64,000 nucleotides of DNA from assembly GCF_963422355.1 (NCBI RefSeq), contig NC_085105.1, forward strand, positions 124,001-188,000, in the 5' to 3' direction. Shown piece by piece: positions 56,124 to 64,000 of this stretch. A program made the position numbers and the translations under genes. Position 1 is the first letter of the stretch; the number at the start of each line of letters is the position of its first letter. The notes beneath the pieces are model-generated. The model saw only the letters and a program-made list of their open reading frames with translations. It did no database searches and was not told where the DNA came from. This DNA is from Corticium candelabrum (Eukaryota > Porifera > Homoscleromorpha > Homosclerophorida > Plakinidae).

Positions 56124-59100
56124 GGCAAACACAAAGAGACAGACTAAAAAACAAGGAGCTAATAGAAAAAGATAGTCAATGTTATATGCCACTGTTAGTG
56201 CTAGAATGTTGCTTGTGGTGTAAGCTGTTGTAATAAATAGCTTGGTAAAATACTAAATATATAACAGACAGTACAAAAAGTGACTTACGTGTAAAGAACT
56301 ATAGCCACAGCATCATTCATCACACTCTCACCAAAAACAAAAGCAAAGAGATCAACATCCACATGCATGTCATGGAATATCGCCAACACAGTTACTAAAC
56401 ACAAAAATAGCACATCATGTTCCTAATTCTAACCCTAACCCCATAATTTTAACTCAAACCACCTGCCTATGTCCCCATTTACCAATCAGTCCATCCAAAC
56501 TTCAACACATCTATCCATTACGTCCATCTGTCTGTCTGTCAGCAGTCTATAGCAGGATCTGATACAACATGTATTCCACTGGTTTTTGAACACTTTGGCT
56601 TTTGGAGCCCTATGGCTGAAGACTATCTCGATAAGATCTCCAAAATTTCAAAAGATGCAAATGGGAAAAGCAGCAAAACAGACTTTAGAGATAGATGGAG
56701 AAGGCAACTGTCTGTAGTTGTACAGTCTTGCAACTCTTGTGTGATTTTTTAAAAGTTGTCAAAGTTGTCTAAGTGTAATTTTGATGATTTTCTGTATGAT
56801 AAAGACGTTCAACATTTTGTTCATTGACTGTTATTGTTATGCATACATAAAGTTAGCGATTGTTATTGGTAGAGTAAGAGTTCAAATATAACAATCTGTC
56901 TGTCTGTCTGTCAGTCAGTCAGTCCATCTGTCTGTTGATCACAACCTCTCACCTGGATCTGTAGCTGATATGAGAGCACCAAACATCAAACATTCCACAA
57001 AGTTTAGATCTTCAGGAAGTGTCTCCAAACCCAATTGACGGTATCCATACATTATGGCTCTAACCCAGAAATACAAATTCAAATACATCTTAATTAAAAG
57101 TCAGCAACAGCATCAAAACTACCAACCCAATAATAAAACACGAAACGGATGTTCCAAGAAAGGCATACAACATAATTGCTCCAATATTTCTGAAGAAGTA
57201 TCTCTAAAATCACCAGCAACATGTAAGTTGACAAAATACACTTCAGTGAACATTAATTAACTAAAGACAAAGACAGAAAGATAACAAAACAACTGGATAA
57301 ATTAATGACTAACTGACAAACCAGACAAAAATACATTGGTGGGTAAGGAGACAATTAGATAGGTGTAAAACCATTGAACAACACAAACAAACATGTAAAC
57401 AGTTGAAAACACACACAAAGACAAGTAACCACACAAATGGCTCCCATGAAAACAAGCAAACAAACAAACTAGAGAAAAACCAAAGAATAAACAAGTATAG
57501 TCTAGAGTAACTAGAATTAGAGTATAATTTCTGTAAATATATGCTTTACCTTCTTCAAATCATAACCGGCAAAGAAAATAATCGGAGGCAGCAGAACATA
57601 GAAAAACAGCTCAGGATCAAAAACAGCCTGCACAAAGAGACTTAATTAACAAATAAACTTGAAATAACATACTCGGGTGACATCAACTCACTTGATCATC
57701 ATTTTCACTCCCTGAAGTCGACGAATACACTTTTTCTTTGTATTTAAAAAGATACTTGCTCTGCCCAAACCGTACTGTTACGGTATCTGGAATGTCAGAA
57801 GCATATATACAAGTGTCTGGAATGGGACATGACTCTTCAGACGATTTTGTTGTGGATAATTTTTTGTGCACAGATACAGTCGGCACCCATGAATTCATAT
57901 TCCCTCCAGTTGGAGCCATTGTAGTTGGTGTGCTCATATTTGAGACGTTGGTAGGCTCACAAAGATTTAACAAAAATTCATCAAGCTGGCAGCCACATAA
58001 CTCTGGCTGCTTAGTTTTTCCAGAAAGCCAACGAATCAGTAAACCCAGAATGATTCCTAAACAAACAATTTAATCATGCAATAACTTTCAAGTGTTCTAA
58101 ATTGCTGCAAATTTACATAATCAAATAGTTATGGTCACGTAATATGTAGCATAAATACATCATGCTAACAAATTAATTGTCATTCGTTGGTGTTCGTATT
58201 TAATTTGTCTCTGTGTTTAAAAATACCAATGTATACAGATAAGAGAATATGTCACATTGTGCATCAACAATCACAATGCTGTACGATGTGTGCAGTATAA
58301 CCATCTTTACCTCTGTCTGTCTGCGTGTCTGTCTGTCTGTCAAATCTTTATATTTCCTACATATCAACTATTACAAGCTATAGCTACGAAAGTCCGTTAT
58401 ATATCAATTAGACCCACACGGGTCTCTAAAAAATTATCAACTTAGGTTGCATGCAATTGGACACTAAATATGTCACTAATGTCCTTTCTTTGCTTTGCGA
58501 GCGGTTCATCTTCTGGATGAGAACCTTTGCGTTGCACCTTTGGAGAGCTAGAGCAAATCTTCTTCTCCAGTAGTACTTGAAATCTTGGTCACTGTTACCA
58601 AGGTTGATGTTTTTACTTAGTTGAGATAATTAAGACAGGAAAGATTGTGCTTGTCTCCCCCAACGACAGAAGTGTTCCATAACTAGAGGCACGAACTTGA
58701 GACATAATCCACCCGGCAAAACCTTCGACTGGTATTTCTCGACTTTCCTCTCTTCCCTTCTTACCGCTGCTGCCCCGTCTTCTCAGGCTGCTCTTGACAA
58801 GATGTCTGTCTGTCTATCTGTCTGTCTGTCTGTCTGTTGACACAGACTTGGACATAAGCATGGCTTACCCTTGGAGCAAAGACATCCTAAATAGAGCATC
58901 TAAAGAGGCAGGCTATGCAGCTGAGAGGCGTGAGATGAGAAAGAAAAGCAAATACGAAGCTCTGTCAGTTCAGGATGGCACAACACCTAACTTAGTTCCT
59001 CTGGTCTTTGAACACGTTGGGTTCTGGGGTCAGGAGGCTGATAACTTCCTGAACTCACTCTCAAAAGATTCGAAAGGCAGAAGTACTGAAGCCAACTTCA

Positions 59101-59359
59101 GGACAAGATGACGTAGACAGAATTCTGTAATTATCCAGAGATGTAACGCTAGAGTTATATTAAATAAGATAAGTAGATTGCATGTAGGTAAGATAGATGA
59201 TTTTTTCTTTGATGTAGATATTCAGCACTATGTTCATTAGGATAATAGCGATGACTTCAGACATTTTCAGTAGTTTTTGTTAATGCTTAGGATGCTTTCA
59301 TTTTTACGATTGTTACATTTACAGTTTGGGAGAGAATAAAACAATATGTCTGTCCGTCC

Positions 59360-59390
<31 letters not shown>

Positions 59391-60172
59391 AATACATATA
59401 TTTTCAAACATTGAACTATTATACCCCATCTAAGCTAAGCAACTAAATACTACCGAAGCTGTCTGTTTGTCTGTCTGTCCATACATGTATTTTTTTAATA
59501 AATAAATGCTATTACAGGATATTGGCAATCGCCACCAAAGAGTAGCACACTACAATGTAAAATAACTGTCACAATGAACATCTTTTGACTTTGCCAGTCT
59601 TGTCAGTTTCCTGCCTATACGCTGCCATTGCATCCTTGTAAGGCAACAGATAGGTAGCTTTGCCCGAACAACATAAACTCCCTGCTATTCTTCTTTCCAC
59701 TTTTGTCTACAGACTTCATTTAATCGCATCTTGGCCCCAACGATCAATGTGTTCAAACACCAGGGCAATGCAGTTAGAGGGGCGACCCCACACATCCAAC
59801 TCGTTGGCATACTTCAATGACTTCTGGGTCTCCCTTACACCCGCAGCTGCACCATCTTCCACTGCTGCCAGAGAGATGACGTGTTGTGCCCATTGATGGG
59901 CCATGGAAATGTCAAGTTCGATATTGTAGCCAGATTGAACGTCGAATGCAATGATGTCTGGTTTATCATCACTAATGGCGTAGCAATTAATTTCTTGGTT
60001 CTCTGTGATGCGTCATCTTTAACTGTGTTAGGCAGTCGCTCCAAATCTAGCCAATGTTTCGCGGGTCCAATCCTGCCCCCACCAGTTTTGCACATCAAGA
60101 GGTGGTAGCCATCTTCTCCAATGCCCTTGCCACACTTCACAGCTAACATCAACGAATCCAAGGGGCATAGCA

Positions 60173-60226
<54 letters not shown>

Positions 60227-60663
60227 CATAAATCAGAGCATTTCAGTAACCCAACAAAAATCATGTGCTTTCTAGTATCTAACGAAGAAAGCGACTAGCT
60301 CTCTCTGTCTTCGTGGTTGCAAACACGAAAGAGTCGACAAACCCATTTCGCCGTTAGACACGAGTTTAGTATACGTCACGTGCACATCATCCGGTCACGT
60401 GCACACTGTAAAGTAACTAAAACCATTGATTCCTCACCATAGATAAGTGAAAGACCCGTTTCGTGCAATATCCTAAATCGTCTGACTTTGAACTGCCATA
60501 TGGTAAGCACTACTATCACCATGAGCCACACAAAGATAAGCAAAGCAAGACTGTTGATTTTGTGCATTGATTCTGCGGCTTCTTCCCTCTGGCGCTCCGA
60601 ATTTTCCATAGAGAAAACAGCTGAAGCTGCTAGCACGCAAACAAGCAAACCGTGCAGATTCAT
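53243..60663 (-). CDS. SLC9A6: Endosomal Na+/H+ exchanger, SLC9A6/7/9 type (16 exons, 700 aa)
   Basis: Exons on the minus strand: 60663-60438, 58056-57692, 57627-57550, 57203-57127, 57059-56953, 56394-56289, 55754-55613, 55520-55415, 55245-55157, 54825-54712, 54656-54539, 54359-54206, 54151-54100, 53865-53759, 53685-53601, 53419-53243, a whole number of codons. After an N-terminal hydrophobic segment come family words: [45 protein letters not shown] (ion-binding TM region), [14 protein letters not shown] and [15 protein letters not shown]. The family exchanges Na+ or K+ for H+ across endosomal membranes. It is co-orthologous to vertebrate NHE6, 7 and 9; the symbol marks that group. The exon 7/8 junction is a U12-type AT-AC intron. 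Exon 2 has an unusually long Ser/Thr-rich loop. Intron 1 is a LINE/(TCTG)n array. Confidence 0.95.
55521..55612 (-). other. U12-type AT-AC intron in the SLC9A6-like gene
   Basis: Read on the minus strand, exon 7 ends ...ACTGCTCTC and the intron begins ATATCCTT, the U12 AT-AC donor consensus. Near its end is TTCTTAAC, one base from the U12 branch-site consensus TCCTTAAC, followed ten bases later by the terminal AC. Exon 8 begins ATGACGAAG. Joining there gives [14 protein letters not shown], which lines up without gap with the NHE6-type sequence. No GT donor is available before an in-frame stop, and the whole gene keeps frame only with this junction. Confidence 0.93.
55966..56120. repeat. (CA)n microsatellite with CATG-rich flank
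   Basis: Degenerate GCAC/CATG units pass into a pure CA tract (56039-56120) in exchanger intron 6. Confidence 0.96.
56524..56912 (+). mobile_element. LINE 3'-end copy with (TCTG)n, exchanger intron 5
   Basis: (TCTG)n at 56524-56540 precedes about 355 bases that encode a LINE C-terminus: [29 protein letters not shown] and CNSCVIF, then a stop. A 3' untranslated part ends in (TCTG)n at 56896-56912. It is 5'-truncated and antisense to the exchanger gene. Confidence 0.8.
58310..58799 (-). mobile_element. LINE 3'-end copy D (minus strand), exchanger intron 1
   Basis: About 58342-58799 encodes on the minus strand the same LINE C-terminus: [29 protein letters not shown]. Its 3' end runs into (TCTG)n at 58310-58341, which is ACAG-type on the element's own strand. 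5'-truncated, with frame breaks. Confidence 0.75.
58800..59390 (+). mobile_element. LINE 3'-end copy C (plus strand), exchanger intron 1
   Basis: (TCTG)n at 58803-58839 is followed by the LINE C-terminal frame [46 protein letters not shown], then a stop after 59100. The 3' untranslated part ends AATAAAACAATA and then (TCTG)n at 59347-59390. Truncated at the 5' end inside the protein. Confidence 0.8.
59391..59480 (-). mobile_element. Short LINE 3'-tail fragment between (TCTG)n tracts
   Basis: 67 unique bases (59391-59457) between two (TCTG)n tracts. TCAATACATATATTTT beside the repeat resembles the junctions of minus-strand copies D and E. Too short to be certain. Confidence 0.4.
59481..60227 (-). 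mobile_element. LINE 3'-end copy E (minus strand), exchanger intron 1
   Basis: The longest fragment. On the minus strand, 60173-59700 encodes [15 protein letters not shown] (a likely Cys/His zinc-ribbon of the LINE C-terminus), then [15 protein letters not shown], with frameshifts. (TCTG)n tracts bound it at 59458-59480 and 60173-60227. Same family as the other four copies. Confidence 0.75.
60375..60405. promoter_or_regulatory. Tandem GTCACGTGCACA E-box motifs
   Basis: Two identical 12-mers at 60375-60386 and 60394-60405, 19 bases apart, in exchanger intron 1 just after exon 1. Each contains the CACGTG E-box and resembles the TFEB/MITF CLEAR element GTCACGTGAC at eight of ten positions. Regulatory meaning is inferred. 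Confidence 0.4.
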
Positions 60664-61388
60664 GTCGACTTTTAGCGCGCGTTGTCAAATTTGTGCAGCT
60701 CCCGGATAACAATTTATCGAAACCAAACCACCTGTTTTCTGTCAATGAACCGATTTGACATGTTGTGCTCGGGACACGAAATCATGATTGAGTTATATTT
60801 TATAGTTGTACTTTGAGATCTTAGTTTTCAAACATTTACAGGTGCATCGATTCAACTAGAACTGTACATGTCACGTATCAAATAAGTACCCTAGCTAGTC
60901 TACCGTAAAGGTCCTGAATTAAATTAAATAGAGCCCTAGAGATATTTCTCTCTCTGGAGGGCGTTAGCAAGGGGAAAGAATATCCGGTCTAGTACACCTC
61001 CTATGCACTTCAGTGTATGATGCAAGACTCAATTATTGTCATTGCCAAAGACGCCCTAATTAGGCCTGGTTCACAATATTGACGCCGACGTCGACGTGAC
61101 AATAGAAATGAATCCTATTCCAGCGTCGACGTCGGTGTCAACATCATAGGATGCCGCCGACGTCGAGGCGGTTTCTTTCTTTTTCTTATTTGAAGTTTGA
61201 CGCTCAACTGAGCGTCGGCGTCATATTGTGAACCAGGCTCTAGTTAATTAAGTAACGCCTCCACAAACCGGATATACGCGTAACCTTCTCCAGTGAGACA
61301 AGCGACCGCAAATGCTTTAGGCAACGTTGTGTGCTCACAGCATCTTTGCAGTTGGTCAAACCAGTTCTTGAACTACTGCAAACATCAT
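60664..61388. other. Divergent intergenic region, exchanger / Frizzled-like
   Basis: 725 bases between divergent start codons. It holds a MITE at 61065-61246 and otherwise unannotated sequence, including both promoters by position. No TATA box stands out. Confidence 0.5.
61065..61246. mobile_element. MITE with CCTGGTTCACAATAT terminal repeats
   Basis: Left end GCCTGGTTCACAATATTGAC; the reverse complement of the right end gives GCCTGGTTCACAATATGACG. The GC-rich interior repeats GACGTCG-type words in both orientations, making a strong hairpin. TTA/TAA-like bases flank the ends, but the exact target duplication is unclear, so superfamily is open (PIF/Harbinger possible). Confidence 0.65.
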
Positions 61389-64000
61389 ATGCCTTACACC
61401 GCTGTGCTAGGTGGGAGCTGTATGCTCTTGTGGCTTTGCATTTCTATTCCAACGATCTTTTTCTACTTGCCAGCATCGATCCGAGTCAACACTACGTCAC
61501 AAGACAGGTGCAGTGTACCGTAAATGCAGCGTACTAAGAACAGTAGTGCCTGTTGGCTGCTGCTAATTAACGTTGCTAGTGCCTCCTACAACAAGGGCTA
61601 TGTAAACAAGAACTTCTGCTAATAGGCGTTTGTTGCTTTTAGTAGTGCTAATGTTTCTGTTTGTTATATCATGTTGTGATGAGAACGTTTAAAGTATACG
61701 TAGACCTTCCATCCTCCATGCACTTTTAAAACAGTTAATGGACATGAGGGCTGGACACTGTTTATACACACTTCTCTGTGGTATCTATGAGAGCTGATGA
61801 TCAACGGAAGGTGGACAGACAGATAAGAAAACAGACACGCTGATAGACAGACAGACAACAGTTTTAGCTATCGATCTCCAAAGTATACGTTGCAAGCAAA
61901 TCAAACTGTGATATATTTGTTCATGCAGAACACTTGACTGTCACACTTTTGCCATATAGAATAGACATCTCTTGTCTGTAAGAAAGTCTGCTGCCGTGAG
62001 CCTGTTCAAAATATACCTAGACGGACGCTCCATCTACTCTCTTTCTATATGCTTCTGATGAAATATATATGAACAGATGCTAATTGTTGAATTAAACATG
62101 TTTGCAGATTATTAAATCACTCTGCAACAGAAGCAGTGATATTTTCCAACTTGCTAAATCAACTCTTGGATCAGTTACAAAAACACAATCAAACAGACGA
62201 TGTGAATTTGCTCATAGCTGAAAACCCCAAATCAGCTGAAGAACTAGGTATGTAACTATAGACTGTTCTGTTGAAACACTGACACAAGTACAGCTGGAGC
62301 TTATGTGACCAGTTCCATTATGTTTGGGTGTTTGCAGAGTCTGTCCTTATAAACATCAGTTTAAGTGGCTTCCAGAGGCAGTGTAACGTTCCTCTAGTCG
62401 CTGACCCCTCAACACTTCAATGTCATGCTCCTTGTATTTTTCCACTTCTTGATGAGGACTCACGATTCACCACTGACGTTTTGCTCATGGTTTCTGCAAG
62501 TGTTGCAGTACTTTGTGGAATGTTATCAATAGCAACTTGGATACATCTTCATTTCATGTAAGTTCATCATAAAAGCACATAGTTGAATGTGTATGGCATA
62601 ATCAGTTAAGAGGCATTTAACAAGATTTTTCAATATAAACAATGCTAAAACTATAATTTGTGGAATTTGTTATAAAAATGTATTGACTGTGTCAGTCTCT
62701 TGCAATAGTTGGAATGAAGAAATGTGGATAACTACATGTGTTTTGTACTGCAGGTCAACATTTCCACATGTCATTCCTATGTATCTCATAGGAGAATCAA
62801 TGGTTTTAGGTACAACTACAAATTTAAATACTCTCACATCCATCAACGTGTCCTTTGTAATATATTTCTCTTTACTTGCAGCCGTGGTTTGGACCTTTCC
62901 AGTTATGATAGGTCATGAAACAGCATTTTGTAACGATCAGAAACTGCAAATAGATGGCAGAGAAACATTATTTTGTACAATACAAGGTATGAAATAATTA
63001 CAAAAAAACTAGTATTATTAGGTTTGAGGATGTAAAACGACACAAACAATTAGTTAATTAATAATTATGTTCTAATATTAACTTTAGTTCTATGGTATTT
63101 AGAACTGTTTGCTAATAAGTTAATACAGATTCCATTGACAGCCAACATTTTAATTCACCTCGCTTGTGATGAATGTAACTAAAGGCAACAATATATTTTG
63201 GCTAAGGAACTGCTTGCATGCTTGCGTGCTTACTGTTAAGAATTTAGCTAACTAACTGTTTAATTAACTCGTACAGTATGGTGTGGTACATTTGAGCAAA
63301 CTTTGTGTACACACAGGTGCACTTGTTCATTATCTTGCTGTCTCAATGTCATTTTGGTTCTCCTGCTACACATTCAACCTGTTCTTGACTGTCGTTCGAA
63401 ATCGTCCAGATTTGATTGTGCGAAACAAACAGACTCATTGTTTGCAAGCTTTACTTTGCTGGTTGTTACCATTGTTTCCTGTTATTGTCACACTGAATGT
63501 GGAACAGAACAGAAAGAATTATCACTGGGCAAGAGAGGATCTATTTGTCTGCACACCAGCTGATGAGGATGTGTTTTATTATGGTCTTGTTTTGCCTATT
63601 CAAATTGCTATGGGAGTTGGAACAACTCTGCTGTTTGTCCTAATTAACTACATTAGATCGGTAAGTTTCAAACCAGAGAGCTTGTTTTCAAACTATTAAC
63701 AGTTGATCATTTGCTAATCTAGGAAGTGTGGTATATATAGACAATTATAAGAACTTTGTAAATAGAACAAAAATTCTTTTCTGTTTTTAAATTTATACTG
63801 TTCTCGTCTTCTTTCAATATATTTCAATATGTAATCATTTTATGTTATTTGTGTACAGAATCGCATAGGAACTGCAGGTATAAAGATTGCAAAATCTTCT
63901 CAACTCTCTGGCATTTCATCACTAGAAACTCGCTTCATAGCTCTTGCTATTGCCTACATCATTGTCATTTTCTATGACATTGGTCGTGCCAGTTACTTTA
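61389..64000 (+). CDS. Frizzled-family (class F) seven-TM receptor, partial at right edge
   Basis: Exons: 61389-61507, 62108-62247, 62338-62557, 62754-62809, 62882-62986, 63317-63660, 63859->64000; phases agree. Exon 1 encodes a likely signal peptide (MPYTAVLGGSCMLLWLCISI). The extracellular part is only about 130 residues, with N-glycosylation sites (NTT, NHS, NQT) and a CHAPCIFPLL linker like the Cys-Pro linker before Frizzled TM1. Then TM1 (DVLLMVSASVAVLCG), TM2 with FPHVIPMYLIGESMVL, the extracellular AFCNDQ and FCTIQG cysteines, TM3 (HYLAVSMSFWFSCYTFNLFL) and TM4-TM6. Spacing from TM1 to TM3 matches Frizzled closely once the 72-base intron 62810-62881 is removed. No ten-cysteine Frizzled CRD is visible in this model. 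The C-terminal KTxxxW Dishevelled motif would lie beyond the window. Exon 1 is the least certain. Confidence 0.7.
61508..62107 (+). other. Intron 1 of the Frizzled-like gene
   Basis: 600-base intron (GTGCAG donor, TTTGCAG acceptor). I see no coding sequence or clear element in it; a short stretch of CAGA units lies near 61812-61858. Confidence 0.4.

Noticed and set aside
62810-62881. Reading through the Frizzled-like TM2 region as one long exon
   Set aside because: The segment has a GT donor, pyrimidine-rich end and CAG acceptor. Removing it restores Frizzled spacing between TM1 and the AFCND cysteine.

Overview
The window is animal nuclear DNA. It carries intron-rich protein genes with GT-AG splice sites, many dinucleotide and tetranucleotide microsatellites, and dispersed transposon relics. 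The gene set is metazoan: an FMR1/FXR protein, a CRTAP/leprecan protein, UNC80, Integrator subunit 6, an endosomal Na+/H+ exchanger and a Frizzled-type receptor. Compact spacing and short introns fit an early-branching animal such as a sponge. That placement is an inference; nothing in the sequence names the species.

Eight protein genes are modelled exon by exon. The six multi-exon models that are complete add up to whole numbers of codons, which supports their junctions. In order they are: FXR family (3803-11789, +, 15 exons, 586 aa); CRTAP/P3H4-like (12139-14320, -, 5 exons, 516 aa); TBC1D19 (14438-16045, +, no introns); CRPPA/ISPD (16738-17907, -, no introns); UNC80 (18012-42290, +, 35 exons, 3098 aa); INTS6 (42615-49641, +, 14 exons, 836 aa); an LRR protein (50187-53073, -, 8 exons, 529 aa); a SLC9A6/7/9-type exchanger (53243-60663, -, 16 exons, 700 aa); and, ninth and running off the right edge, a Frizzled-family seven-TM receptor (61389->64000, +).

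Layout: CRTAP/TBC1D19 and CRPPA/UNC80 are head-to-head pairs separated by about 0.1 kb, so each pair probably shares a promoter. The exchanger and the receptor are also head to head, 0.7 kb apart with a MITE between them. FXR/CRTAP, TBC1D19/CRPPA and INTS6/LRR converge tail to tail. The genes do not form one pathway. They cover RNA binding, collagen processing, membrane traffic, CDP-ribitol synthesis, the NALCN channel complex, Integrator, endosomal pH and Wnt-type signalling.

The accessory content is rich. A perfect ATTC array of about 305 copies (1.2 kb) lies 0.56 kb upstream of the FXR start codon. FXR introns hold a Tc1/mariner relic and a MITE that was itself invaded by a TTAA-flanked foldback element. 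UNC80 intron 24 holds a decayed tyrosine-recombinase (DIRS/Ngaro-type) retrotransposon and a pogo-like MITE. The exchanger's first intron is a (TCTG)n tract repeatedly interrupted by 3' ends of a LINE in both orientations. The exchanger also has a 92-bp U12-type AT-AC intron, visible from its donor, branch point and acceptor. A tRNA-derived SINE sits in an LRR-gene intron.
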